A stretch of 9,155 nucleotides of DNA from an uncultured bacterium (GCA_937881155.1 CALGFI010000264.1:1-9155), one strand, 5' to 3'. Shown: positions 1 to 7,311, counted from the stretch's first letter. Notes: a model not told the origin generated them from the letters alone. Numbers and translations are program-made.

Positions 1-2
1 TT

Positions 3-2093
3 CCGCACACGCATTGGGATCGCGAGTGGTACGAGCCGTTCGCGGTCTTCTCGGAACGACTCGAGAAGATGATGGACACGTTGCTCGATCTCGCCGCCGA
101 CGGGTTCCCACACTTCCACCTCGACGGGCAGACGGCGATGATCGACGACTACCTCGAACGTCGTCCGGAGCGCACCGACGAGCTCGCTGCGCACGTTCGC
201 GACGGTCGCTTGTCGGCGGGACCGTGGGTCGCGCAGATGGACGAGTTCCTCACGTCGGGCGAGTCGCACATCCGTAACCTGGAGATGGGACTCGAACGCG
301 CGCGCGAGCTCGGCCGGGCGCTCGAGGTCGGCTACATGCCCGATCAGTTCGGACACATCGGCCAGATGCCGCAGATCCTGCGATTGGTGGGCATCGACCG
401 CGCGATGGTGTGGCGCGGCGTGCCGAGCTCCATCCCGACGTCGACGTTCCGGTGGCAGTCGCCGGACGGAAGCGAGGTCCTGACCGAGTCGCTGCCGGTC
501 GGCTACTCGAGCGGCTGGAAGTTGATGCGCGAGGAGGAGCCCTTCGCCGACGTCGTGCGCGGCGAGGTCGAACGACTGCTGCCGTATTCGCGCGACGGAC
601 GTGTCGTCCTGATGGTCGGCTACGACCACTCGGGTCCGGATCCGACGATGCCGGATCGACTCGCCAACGCCGACCTTCCGACGGACGTCGATGTCGTGGT
701 CGGCGGCGTCGCCGAGCATGTCGGCGCGCTGACGTGGACCGACGAGCTCCCCGTCTGGCGCGGTGAGCTCCGCTCGAGCGCGCGGGCGCACCTGCTGCCG
801 AACGTGTACTCCGCCCGAGTGCACCAGAAGCGCGAGCGCGGACGCGTCGAAGCGCTGATCGAGCGCTACGCCGAGCCGCTCGCCGCGCTCGTTCCCGGTT
901 TCGAGTGGCCCGAGGACGAGCTGCGACGGGCGTGGACGCTCCTCCTGTGGAACGGTGCGCACGACTCGGCGTGCGGGTGTTCGCACGATCAGGTGGCAGT
1001 GGACGTCGACGCGAGGTTTGCCGAAGCGCGTGAGATCGGGGAGTCGATCGTCGAACGAGCGCTCTCGTCGCTCGGCGAGCAGGTGAGCGGTTCCGGCGTG
1101 ATCCGGTTCAACCCGTCGCCGTTCGAGCGGGACGGCATACCGCCGCTCGGGTACGCGGTCACGGATTCTGCCCCCGAGTCGCCGCTCGCGGGCATCTCCC
1201 TCGAACCGCTCGCGGACGGTTCCGGCGTGTCGATCGACGGGACGGCCGTCCGGTTGTTCGACGAGCCCGACATCGGCGACCTCTACAACTGGTGTCCCGC
1301 GGATGACGATCACCGCGTGTCGCCGCCGAGCCGCATCGCGGTCGAGGGAAGGGCGTTCGAGGCCGAATGGGACGGGCTCCGCGTCGACGTGCGCGTCTCG
1401 CAACGAGCCGATGACCCGTTCTTCCGGCTCGAGGGCGTCATCCAGAACGAACGGAAGGACCATCGGCTGCGTTTCCACGTACAACTCCCGAACGCGACCG
1501 ATCGCGCCGTTGCCGGTGCTCCGTTCGAGCTCGTCGACCGTCCGCTCGTCGGCGAGGGGAGCTCCGTCGAAACGGCCTCGCCGACGTGGCCGGCGCGCCA
1601 TGTCGTGATGGCGTCGCGCACCGCCGTGTTGCACGAGGGCGTGTTCGAGTACGAGGTCGTCGACGGGCGAGTGCTCGCCGTCACGCTCCTCCGATGCGTC
1701 GGGGCGATCAGCAAGGAGAAGCTCGCCACGCGGCCGTGGCCGGCCGGCCCGGGAACGCCCACGCCGAACGCGCAGATGATCGGAAAGACGGAGTTCGTCC
1801 TCGGCGTCTGGCCCCACGCGGAACAGGACGCACTGCTTCGCACGTGGGAGCGGTTCGGGTTGCCCATTGCCGAGGCGCCGGCCCGCGGCGGTGGGGCGCT
1901 TCCGTCGCCCGGCTCACTGATGTCCTTCGAGGGCGACGTCGAACTATCGAGCGTCAGGCGCCGCGACGGCGGGCGGCTCGTCACCGTGTGGAACGCTCAA
2001 CGAGATCGTCCCGTCGACGCTGTTCTCGATGGTCGGCGACTCCACGTCGGCGCGGCGAAGATCGGGCAGCTTCGATTCACCGCGTCCCCCTGA
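3..2093 (+). CDS. Glycoside hydrolase family 38 alpha-mannosidase, 5' end cut by window
   Basis: This is a zinc-dependent retaining alpha-mannosidase of family GH38. The reading frame is open to the window edge, and the first visible residues, PHTHWDREWYEPF, are the hallmark GH38 N-terminus. The true start therefore lies only a few codons upstream, and the first internal ATG (69) is not the start. Of 696 visible residues, His4 and Asp6 (HWD) and His320 (HDSACGCSHDQV) are the expected zinc ligands. Asp114 in YMPDQFGHIGQMPQ is the expected catalytic nucleophile and fourth ligand. Residues from about 340 onward form the beta-rich GH38 middle and C-terminal region, and the gene ends at TGA 2091-2093. 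At about 700 residues it is shorter than E. coli MngB (about 880). No signal peptide can be judged because the start is missing. The specific substrate (mannosylglycerate, N-glycan fragments or another alpha-mannoside) cannot be told from sequence. No sugar transporter or other glycosidase is visible in the window. Confidence 0.93.
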   Translation, partial: PHTHWDREWYEPFAVFSERLEKMMDTLLDLAADGFPHFHLDGQTAMIDDYLERRPERTDELAAHVRDGRLSAGPWVAQMDEFLTSGESHIRNLEMGLERARELGRALEVGYMPDQFGHIGQMPQILRLVGIDRAMVWRGVPSSIPTSTFRWQSPDGSEVLTESLPVGYSSGWKLMREEEPFADVVRGEVERLLPYSRDGRVVLMVGYDHSGPDPTMPDRLANADLPTDVDVVVGGVAEHVGALTWTDELPVWRGELRSSARAHLLPNVYSARVHQKRERGRVEALIERYAEPLAALVPGFEWPEDELRRAWTLLLWNGAHDSACGCSHDQVAVDVDARFAEAREIGESIVERALSSLGEQVSGSGVIRFNPSPFERDGIPPLGYAVTDSAPESPLAGISLEPLADGSGVSIDGTAVRLFDEPDIGDLYNWCPADDDHRVSPPSRIAVEGRAFEAEWDGLRVDVRVSQRADDPFFRLEGVIQNERKDHRLRFHVQLPNATDRAVAGAPFELVDRPLVGEGSSVETASPTWPARHVVMASRTAVLHEGVFEYEVVDGRVLAVTLLRCVGAISKEKLATRPWPAGPGTPTPNAQMIGKTEFVLGVWPHAEQDALLRTWERFGLPIAEAPARGGGALPSPGSLMSFEGDVELSSVRRRDGGRLVTVWNAQRDRPVDAVLDGRRLHVGAAKIGQLRFTASP

Positions 2094-2128
2094 GCCGAAC
2101 GTCGATAGCGTCCCGTCGCGTTGCCCGG

Positions 2129-2134
2129 TACGGT
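2129..2134 (+). promoter_or_regulatory. Possible -10 element upstream of the LuxR gene
   Basis: TACGGT fits the actinobacterial TAnnnT -10 pattern and lies 36 nt before the GTG start at 2171, in the 77-nt gap after the mannosidase gene. No good -35 hexamer is visible at the proper distance. An identical hexamer stands 30 nt before the start of the downstream oxidoreductase. The call rests on one short motif, so confidence is low. Confidence 0.25.
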
Positions 2135-2159
2135 GATCCGGCCAAATGGGCGCCTAACC

Positions 2160-2165
2160 AGGAGG
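2160..2165 (+). promoter_or_regulatory. Ribosome binding site that fixes the LuxR gene start
   Basis: A perfect AGGAGG stands 5 nt before GTG 2171. It sets the start there rather than at any of the in-frame starts further upstream. The same frame stays open back to 1586, inside the mannosidase gene, only because of high GC. Confidence 0.85.
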
Positions 2166-2170
2166 CGATC

Positions 2171-3802
2171 GTGGCAAGCGTCGTCACGGATATCGAGCGC
2201 GCTCGTGACGCCGTCGCGCGCGGCTCGTGGCCCGAGGCGTACGAGCTGCTTCGCTCGTTGGATCCCTCCGAGTTGACCGGTCCCGACCTCGAGGGTTTGG
2301 CCGACGCGGCGTGGTGGATGTCTCGGCGCGACGACTCCATCGCCGCGCGGCAGAAGGCATACGCCGCGTTCGCTGCATCGTCGAACGATGCGCGGGCATC
2401 GTTCATGGCGGTTCGCCTGTGCATCGAACATTTCGAGCGGCGTGAGCCGGCCGTCGCCGGTGGTTGGCTCATGCGCGCGCAGCGACACCTGCGTGAACAG
2501 CCGGAGTGCGCGGAGCACGGGTTCCTTGCAGTGATCGAGTCGACGGTAGCGCGCTTCACCGGCGACCCCGACCGTTCGATCGAGCGCGCAAGGGACGCTA
2601 CCGAGATCGGACATCGCGTCGGCCACCGCGACGTGATCGCGGTCGGGATCCACGCGGAAGGCCTCGCGCTCATCGCGTCCGGCCGAGTGTCGGAGGGCGT
2701 GGCTCTGCTCGACGAGGCGATGATCTCGGTGCTGGCCGGCGAGCTGAGCCCGTTCTTCACCGGGGTCGTCTACTGCGACGTCATCGAGGCCTGCCTCCAG
2801 CTCGGCGACGTTCGGCGTGCAGGCGAGTGGAGCGACGCGGCGCGGGCATGGTGCGAGACGGTGCCCCCTCAGTCGCCGTTTCCGGGTCTCTGCCGCGTCA
2901 ACCGCGCCGAGCTGGCGATCCTTCGTGGGGCGTGGTCGGAGGCGGAGGCCGAGGCCTCGCTCGCGTCGGAACAGCTGAGGCGCATCGACCAGGAGGATTC
3001 GGGCGCGGCGTGGTACCTCGTTGGTGAGGCTCGGCGACGATCTGGGAACGCGACAGGTGCGGAGGAGGCGTTCGCGAAGGCGCGCGACCTCGGGTTCGAC
3101 CCACAGCCCGGATGGGCGTTGCTCCGGCTCTCACAGGGGAAGGTAGACGCGGCGGTCGGCGCTCTGCGGGGCGCTCTATCCGCCGAGCTCGGCAATCCGT
3201 TCCGGCGCTCGCGGCTGCTCGCGGCTCAGATCGACGTGGCGATCGCTCTCGGTGATCTCGAGGCCGCTGGGGAAGCCGATCGAGAGCTCGTGGCGCTTGC
3301 GGGGCGGTTCGGCGCGGCGAGCGTCGCGGCGACCGCCGATACCGGGAGCGGCGCGCTCTTGCTCGCCCAGGACGACGCGCCCGGCGCGCTGGATCGATTC
3401 CGCCGAGCGTGTGCAACATGGCAGGACCTCCGGTTGCCCTACGAGGCTGCACGCGCTCGCGCGCTGTGCGGACGAGCGCTCATCGCGATCGGCGACGAGG
3501 GCGCCGGACGCGAGGAGCTGCGCGCTGCACGCGCAGCGTTCGAGCGCCTGGGCGCGGCGGCCGATGCGTCAGCGATCGCCGGACACCTCGGCGAACGGAC
3601 GGGCATCCCCGGCGGACTCACCGAGCGCGAGGCGGAGGTCCTCCGCCTCGTCGCGGCCGGCCGGTCGAACCGTCAGATCGCCACGGAGCTCGTGATCAGC
3701 GAGCACACTGTGGCGCGCCACGTCCAGAACATCTTCGCGAAGCTCGCCGTTTCATCGCGATCCGCAGCAACGGCGTTCGCCTTCGAACACGGTCTGGCCT
3801 GA
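2171..3802 (+). CDS. LuxR-family transcriptional regulator with TPR-like helical sensor region
   Basis: This 543-residue DNA-binding regulator starts at GTG 2171, behind a perfect AGGAGG. Residues 1-475 are almost all alpha-helical, with pairs resembling tetratricopeptide repeats (for example GSWPEAYELL near 18-27, GRVSEGVALLDEA near 171-183, GDVRRAGEWSDAA near 212-224, DDAPGALDRFRRA near 401-413). The C-terminus (about 482-543) is a complete LuxR/NarL-type helix-turn-helix, beginning LTEREAEVLRLVAAGRSNRQIA with recognition region SEHTVARHVQNIFAKL. There is no Walker A/B ATPase module as in MalT/LAL proteins, no response-regulator receiver domain and no autoinducer-binding domain. It resembles the TPR half of a LAL regulator with the ATPase missing. 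It lies on the same strand as the flavin monooxygenase gene, with only a short gap holding a perfect palindrome between them. The likely inference is that it controls that gene in response to an unknown ligand or protein partner bound by the helical region. Confidence 0.9.
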   Translation: MASVVTDIERARDAVARGSWPEAYELLRSLDPSELTGPDLEGLADAAWWMSRRDDSIAARQKAYAAFAASSNDARASFMAVRLCIEHFERREPAVAGGWLMRAQRHLREQPECAEHGFLAVIESTVARFTGDPDRSIERARDATEIGHRVGHRDVIAVGIHAEGLALIASGRVSEGVALLDEAMISVLAGELSPFFTGVVYCDVIEACLQLGDVRRAGEWSDAARAWCETVPPQSPFPGLCRVNRAELAILRGAWSEAEAEASLASEQLRRIDQEDSGAAWYLVGEARRRSGNATGAEEAFAKARDLGFDPQPGWALLRLSQGKVDAAVGALRGALSAELGNPFRRSRLLAAQIDVAIALGDLEAAGEADRELVALAGRFGAASVAATADTGSGALLLAQDDAPGALDRFRRACATWQDLRLPYEAARARALCGRALIAIGDEGAGREELRAARAAFERLGAAADASAIAGHLGERTGIPGGLTEREAEVLRLVAAGRSNRQIATELVISEHTVARHVQNIFAKLAVSSRSAATAFAFEHGLA

Positions 3803-3817
3803 CCGGCCGTCGCGTCC

Positions 3818-3837
3818 CGTGGTGAATTTTCACCACG
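3818..3837. promoter_or_regulatory. Perfect 9+2+9 bp palindrome, candidate LuxR operator
   Basis: CGTGGTGAA and its exact reverse complement TTCACCACG are separated by TT. The element starts 15 nt after the stop of the LuxR gene, and its centre is about 101 bp before the GTG start of the oxidoreductase. LuxR-type HTH domains bind as dimers to roughly 20-bp dyads, so this is a natural operator candidate. No T-run follows it, which argues against an intrinsic terminator. I saw no second copy of the full dyad in the window. Confidence 0.6.
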
Positions 3838-3892
3838 TCCCTCCGGCGCGAGTTGGTCCGTTCCGGCGATGAGTCGATGCGTCCCCGCGGCA

Positions 3893-3898
3893 TACGGT
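3893..3898 (+). promoter_or_regulatory. Possible -10 element of the oxidoreductase gene
   Basis: TACGGT (TAnnnT type) lies 30 nt before GTG 3929. The bases 17 nt further upstream (TGAGTC at 3870-3875) are a poor -35, as expected for an activator-dependent promoter. If this box is used, the palindrome at 3818-3837 would be centred near -77 relative to transcription start, a plausible place for an upstream activator. It is supported only by the motif and its placement. Confidence 0.3.
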
Positions 3899-3913
3899 CG
3901 TCCGACAACGATC

Positions 3914-3920
3914 GAGGAGG
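3914..3920 (+). promoter_or_regulatory. Ribosome binding site that fixes the oxidoreductase start
   Basis: GAGGAGG stands 8 nt before GTG 3929. This favours that start over the in-frame ATG at 3869, which would add 20 residues (beginning MSRCVPAAYG) that look like translated leader and precede the FAD-binding strand. Confidence 0.8.
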
Positions 3921-3928
3921 CAGACAAC

Positions 3929-5047
3929 GTGAGCGGGACGACGGAGCGGTTCGAGACGGTGATCATCGGCGGCGGGCAGGCGGGCCTCGCGGCCGGATAT
4001 CACCTCTCGAAGCGCAGGCTCTCATTCGTGATCCTCGACGCCAACGAGCGGGTGGGTGGCTCGTGGCGGAGCCGGTGGGACTCGCTCCGGCTGTTCACGC
4101 CCGCTCGGTTCAACGCACTGCCCGGGATGCGGTTCCCCGCGCGCGATTGGACCTTCCCAACCAAGGATGAGATGGCCGACTACCTCGAGTCGTACGCGGC
4201 TCGGTTCGAGCTGCCTGTCCGGACGGGCGTGAGCGTGAACGGTTTGTCGCGAGTAGGCGATCGCTACGTGCTGAGCTCAGGCGCGCAGACTTTCGAGGCC
4301 GACCGCGTCGTCGTCGCAACGGGAGCGTTCCGCGCACCGAAGGTTCCGGACTTCGCCTTCGAGCTCGATCCGGGGATCGTGCAGCTGCACTCGAGCGACT
4401 ACCGGCGTCCGGAGCAGCTCGTCGAAGGCGGGGTCCTCGTCGTCGGCCTCGGTAACTCCGGAGCGGAGGTTGGGTTGGAGGTCGCTCGTACCCATCCGAC
4501 GTGGGTGTCTGGCAAGCCATCGGCGCAGATCCCCTTCCGTCATGGACCGCTCACGGCGCGCACCGCCTTCCGCGTCGTCCGTTTCCTCGGCCACCGAGTG
4601 CTCACGCAACGAACGCCTGTGGGACGGAAGGTCGGTCCGAATTTCGCTTCGAAGGCCTCGCCGCTGATCCGCGTCAAGACGAAAGACCTCGTTCGTCTCG
4701 GCGTTCAACGAGTTCCGCGCGTCGTCGGCGTGCGCGACGGTCTGCCGCTGTTGGACGACGGGAACGTTCTCGACGTGGCGAACGTGATCTGGTGCACGGG
4801 GTTTCGCTACGACTTCCCGTGGATCGACCTGCCCGTCTTCGACGAAACCGGAGCGCCGATACACGAACGCGGCCTCGTTCTGTCCGAGCCCGGTCTGTAT
4901 TTCATGGGACTGGTCTTCCAATACGCGGTCTCCTCTGACGTGCTCGCCGGCGTCGGCCGGGACGCGGCGCACATCGCGCGGCACATCGCCACACGCGAGG
5001 CCGAGCGGAGAGCGTCGCTGCCCGATCGATCTTCCATCGCGGCCTGA
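3929..5047 (+). CDS. FAD/NAD(P)H-dependent flavin monooxygenase-like oxidoreductase (CzcO/YUCCA-like)
   Basis: This 372-residue cytoplasmic flavoprotein belongs to the group often annotated CzcO or flavin-containing monooxygenase. The N-terminal Rossmann motif GGGQAGLAAG (14-23) binds FAD, and GGSWRSRWDSLRLFTP (43-58) is typical of FMO/YUCCA-like enzymes. VVATGAFRAPKVP (128-140) is the usual linking ATG motif. LHSSDYRRP (153-161) sits where FMOs carry the HSxxY end of their signature, and GLGNSGAE (173-180) is the second Rossmann motif, for NADPH. WCTGFRYDFPWI (288-299) and the C-terminal QYAVSSDVLAGVGRDAAHIA are also typical. The start is GTG 3929, chosen on its GAGGAGG, and the end is TGA 5047. 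It probably oxygenates a small nucleophilic or carbonyl substrate using NADPH and O2, but the substrate is unknown. Some relatives are labelled as potassium or cobalt-zinc-cadmium transport proteins, and nothing in this sequence supports that. The upstream LuxR gene and palindrome suggest inducible expression. Confidence 0.9.
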   Translation: MSGTTERFETVIIGGGQAGLAAGYHLSKRRLSFVILDANERVGGSWRSRWDSLRLFTPARFNALPGMRFPARDWTFPTKDEMADYLESYAARFELPVRTGVSVNGLSRVGDRYVLSSGAQTFEADRVVVATGAFRAPKVPDFAFELDPGIVQLHSSDYRRPEQLVEGGVLVVGLGNSGAEVGLEVARTHPTWVSGKPSAQIPFRHGPLTARTAFRVVRFLGHRVLTQRTPVGRKVGPNFASKASPLIRVKTKDLVRLGVQRVPRVVGVRDGLPLLDDGNVLDVANVIWCTGFRYDFPWIDLPVFDETGAPIHERGLVLSEPGLYFMGLVFQYAVSSDVLAGVGRDAAHIARHIATREAERRASLPDRSSIAA

Positions 5048-5090
5048 TCGGCTTCCGTTCGTCATCGACCACTGTTCGGACGCTTCCGGC

Positions 5091-5096
5091 TACTGT
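5091..5096 (+). promoter_or_regulatory. Candidate -10 box of a leaderless promoter for the GNAT gene
   Basis: TACTGT (TAnnnT) ends 6 nt before GTG 5103. The predicted transcription start would fall on or next to the start codon, giving a leaderless mRNA. No Shine-Dalgarno sequence lies in between (CTGCGC). A -35 is not clear; TCGACC at 5065-5070, with a 20-bp spacer, is the nearest candidate. Confidence 0.5.
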
Positions 5097-5102
5097 CTGC
5101 GC

Positions 5103-6092
5103 GTGCTTCAAGACGAGACCGTTCCAGAGGGATTCTCCGCGCGCGCGCCCACGCCGGACGACGCGGCGGGCATCGCCGAGCTCATCAATGAGGTCTCGAG
5201 AGCCGAAGCGGGATTCCCCTGGACCACAACGGAGGAGACGCGCGACGAGCTGACAATGCCGCGCGACGATGCAACGCCGCCGGACGTGATCCTCGTCGAT
5301 GGCGCCGGCTCGTTCGCCGGCTACCTGCAGGTAACGAAGTGGGACACGAGCGAGTTCCAACTCATCGCCTTCGTGCGACCTCGTTTCTGGGGACAGGGCA
5401 TGAGCGCGTGGCTCATCCGGCGCGGCGAGATGGACGTCGTCGCGCGAGCGGGCGAGCCAGGGTCGGGTGTCGTGACCAGGGTCGCGCGCTTCGCCGGCAA
5501 TGAGCCCGCCGCGCGACTCTTTCGGGCGCTCGGCTACACGTATGAGCGAACGTTCTGGATGATGCGCGTCGAGCTTGCCACTGCCTTCGCGAGCAGCACG
5601 ACGCTCGACGGGATCCAGATCCGAACGTTCGAGCGTGCCGCGGATGAACGACGCGTCTACGACGCGATCGCGGAGGCCTTCGCCGATCACTGGGGTTCGT
5701 GGTCGGAGACGTTCGACCACTTCCGACGCGCTCGCATCGACGGGGAAGGCGCCCGGTTCGACGCCACGCTGTGGTTCGTCGCTGTCGACGGTGACGAAAT
5801 AGTCGGTGCCGCATGCTGCTCAGCGTCTACGCCGCGAGTGGAAGATACGGGGGAGGTGAACCTCCTCGGTGTGCGGAGGCCGTGGCGCCGACGAGGCATC
5901 GGCCTCGCGCTTCTTCGATCGGCGTTCGGCGAGATGCGGCGGCGCGGCATCGCGCGATGCGAGCTTGGCGTCGACGCCGAGAACCCCACTGGAGCGACGC
6001 GCCTGTATGAGCGCGCTGGGATGCACGTGGCGTATAGCTGGGACATCTGGAAGAAGGGGCTCGTGACCGCGAGCAAGTCGTTCGGGGACTAG
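5103..6092 (+). CDS. Tandem-domain GNAT N-acetyltransferase
   Basis: This 329-residue protein has two GCN5-related N-acetyltransferase folds, which transfer an acyl group from acyl-CoA to an amine. The C-terminal domain (about 170-318) looks active. It has a strand and turn reading NLLGVRRPWRRRGIGLALL, whose RRRGIG (262-267) is the acetyl-CoA pyrophosphate-binding loop, then ENPTGATRLYERAGM (293-307), the usual GNAT C-terminal helix. The N-terminal domain (about 10-158) keeps the fold outline (FVRPRFWGQGMSAWLIRRGE at 90-109; GNEPAARLFRALGY at 132-145). Its CoA loop, WGQGMS, departs from the usual R/QxxGxG/A. The layout recalls mycothiol synthase MshD, which also has two GNAT halves, but I see no specific MshD signature, so I give no symbol. 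The start is GTG 5103, with no Shine-Dalgarno and a -10-like box just upstream. The gene ends in TAG 6090-6092, overlapping the stop of the convergent sigma-factor gene. Confidence 0.85.
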   Translation: MLQDETVPEGFSARAPTPDDAAGIAELINEVSRAEAGFPWTTTEETRDELTMPRDDATPPDVILVDGAGSFAGYLQVTKWDTSEFQLIAFVRPRFWGQGMSAWLIRRGEMDVVARAGEPGSGVVTRVARFAGNEPAARLFRALGYTYERTFWMMRVELATAFASSTTLDGIQIRTFERAADERRVYDAIAEAFADHWGSWSETFDHFRRARIDGEGARFDATLWFVAVDGDEIVGAACCSASTPRVEDTGEVNLLGVRRPWRRRGIGLALLRSAFGEMRRRGIARCELGVDAENPTGATRLYERAGMHVAYSWDIWKKGLVTASKSFGD

Positions 6093-7309
6093 GAAAGCCG
6101 CGCGGCGCGCAGCGCGAGGTACCGCTGTTCTGGAACGCTTGCGGTCATCCTCGCTGCGCTCAGATACGACTCGCGCGCCGCGGCGACGTCGCCGGCGATC
6201 TCGAGCAGATGCGCTCGCACCGCCTCGAGCCGATGCGTGTGCGCCATGCGGTCGTCCGAGTCGAGCGTTCCCAGCAGGGCGAGTCCGGCGCGTGGTCCGT
6301 GCACCATGGCCAGGGCGACGGCGCGGTTCAGCGTGACCATCGGCCCGGGCGAGACGCGTTCGAGCACCTCGTACAGGGCCAGGATCTGCGGCCAGTCGGT
6401 CTCCTCGGCCGTTGCCGCTTCGTCGTGCACCGCCGCGATCGCCGCCTGAACCTGGTACGGCCCGAGCGGCGCCGTTCCGAGCGTTCGGCTGAGGAGGGCC
6501 ACGCCCTCGTCGATCTGCTTTCGATCCCAAAGATCCCGGCGCTGCTCGGCGAGCGGGACGATCATGCCGTCCTCGTCCGTCCGCGCGTCTCGCCTCGCGT
6601 CGATGAGCAACATGAGCGCGAGCAGGCCGGCCACCTCGGCCTCGCCTGGAACGAGACGGTGGAGCATCCGCGTCAGCCGGATCGCCTCGGCGGTGAGGTC
6701 GCCGCGTTGCAGCTCCGGACCGCCGCTCGTCGTGTAGCCCTCGTTGAAGATCAGGTAGAGCACCTGCATGACGACGCGGAGTCGCTCGGCCCGCTCGCTC
6801 TCGGGCGGAGGATCGAACCGTAACCCCGCGGCCCTGATGCTCTGCTTCGCGCGGCTGATCCGCTGCGCCATCGTCGCCTCGGGGACGAGGAACGCGTTTG
6901 CGATCTCAGCCGTGGTGAGCCCGCCGACCGCGCGCAACGTCAGCGCGAGCTGTGACGGCGCGGAGAGCGACGGGTGGCAGCACATGAACAGCAACGTGAG
7001 CGTGTCGTCCTCGGCGGGAGCGTCTGACTGGCGCGCGGGCGCCTCCAGTGTCGCGACGTTCTCCTCGCGACGCCGCCGCGCGCTCTCGCTTCGCCACTCG
7101 TCGACCAAACGCCGAGAGGCGACGGTGGAGAGCCACGCTCGCGGGTCGGCGGGAACGCCGTCCTTCGGCCAGCGCTGCGACGCTGCGACGAGTGCTTCCT
7201 GCACTGCGTCCTCGGCCGCGTCGAACTGACCGTACCGGCGGACCAACGCGCCGAGGACCTGCGGCGCGAGATCGCGCAGCAGGTCCTCGAAGCCGTTCGT
7301 CGATCGCAC
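6089..7309 (-). CDS. ECF RNA polymerase sigma factor, ECF42 type with long C-terminal domain
   Basis: This 406-residue alternative sigma factor redirects RNA polymerase to a small set of promoters. Region sigma-2 spans about residues 7-75 (YGQFDAAEDAVQEALVAA, then DPRAWLSTVASRRLVDEWR). Region sigma-4 spans about 104-162 (LLFMCCHPSLSAPSQLALTLRAVGGLTTAEIANAFLVPEATMAQRISRAK, in two adjoining parts). The extension from about 165 to 406 begins with LYLIFNEGYTTS (184-195). It continues as TPR-like helices including GPYQVQAAIAAVH (283-295) and VTLNRAVALAMVHGP (325-339), roughly doubling the usual ECF length. That extension and the neighbouring DGPF gene define the ECF42 group, in which no anti-sigma factor is found and the C-terminal domain is thought to control activity. 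GTG 7309 is chosen because the family begins just before the FEDLLRDLAPQVLGALVRR segment. The start lies 2 nt after the stop of the VOC gene and has no Shine-Dalgarno, so it probably depends on translational coupling. An open extension of the frame upstream to 7786 is an artefact. Confidence 0.93.
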   Translation of the reverse strand: MRSTNGFEDLLRDLAPQVLGALVRRYGQFDAAEDAVQEALVAASQRWPKDGVPADPRAWLSTVASRRLVDEWRSESARRRREENVATLEAPARQSDAPAEDDTLTLLFMCCHPSLSAPSQLALTLRAVGGLTTAEIANAFLVPEATMAQRISRAKQSIRAAGLRFDPPPESERAERLRVVMQVLYLIFNEGYTTSGGPELQRGDLTAEAIRLTRMLHRLVPGEAEVAGLLALMLLIDARRDARTDEDGMIVPLAEQRRDLWDRKQIDEGVALLSRTLGTAPLGPYQVQAAIAAVHDEAATAEETDWPQILALYEVLERVSPGPMVTLNRAVALAMVHGPRAGLALLGTLDSDDRMAHTHRLEAVRAHLLEIAGDVAAARESYLSAARMTASVPEQRYLALRAARLS

Positions 7310-7311
7310 GC

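Noticed and set aside
1310..1984. Long open frame of 224 codons antisense to the mannosidase gene
   Set aside because: It lies wholly opposite a clear GH38 coding region. Its product is Ser/Arg/Pro-rich low-complexity sequence typical of high-GC shadow frames, with no recognisable domain.
2076..2136. TTCACC (2076-2081) and GGTGA (2132-2136) near the LuxR gene as a second operator
   Set aside because: The half-sites are 50 bp apart and in reversed order compared with the dyad at 3818-3837, and one is inside the mannosidase gene. They do not make a comparable site.
1586..2170. Open extension of the LuxR frame 195 codons upstream into the mannosidase gene
   Set aside because: The extension is Arg-rich and overlaps GH38 coding sequence. 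The perfect AGGAGG before GTG 2171 marks the real start.
3818..3837. Reading the palindrome as an intrinsic terminator of the LuxR gene
   Set aside because: A hairpin with a 6-nt loop is possible, but no T-run follows (TCCCTCCGG). A protein-binding dyad fits better, although a terminator role is not excluded.
4277..5720. Long minus-strand open frames of 262 and 272 codons opposite the oxidoreductase and GNAT genes
   Set aside because: Both are Arg-rich shadows of well-supported plus-strand genes, with no domain motif.
5852..5865. Small inverted repeat GGAGGT-GA-ACCTCC
   Set aside because: It lies inside the GNAT coding region, encoding part of GEVNLLGV, and has no regulatory context. Chance is sufficient.
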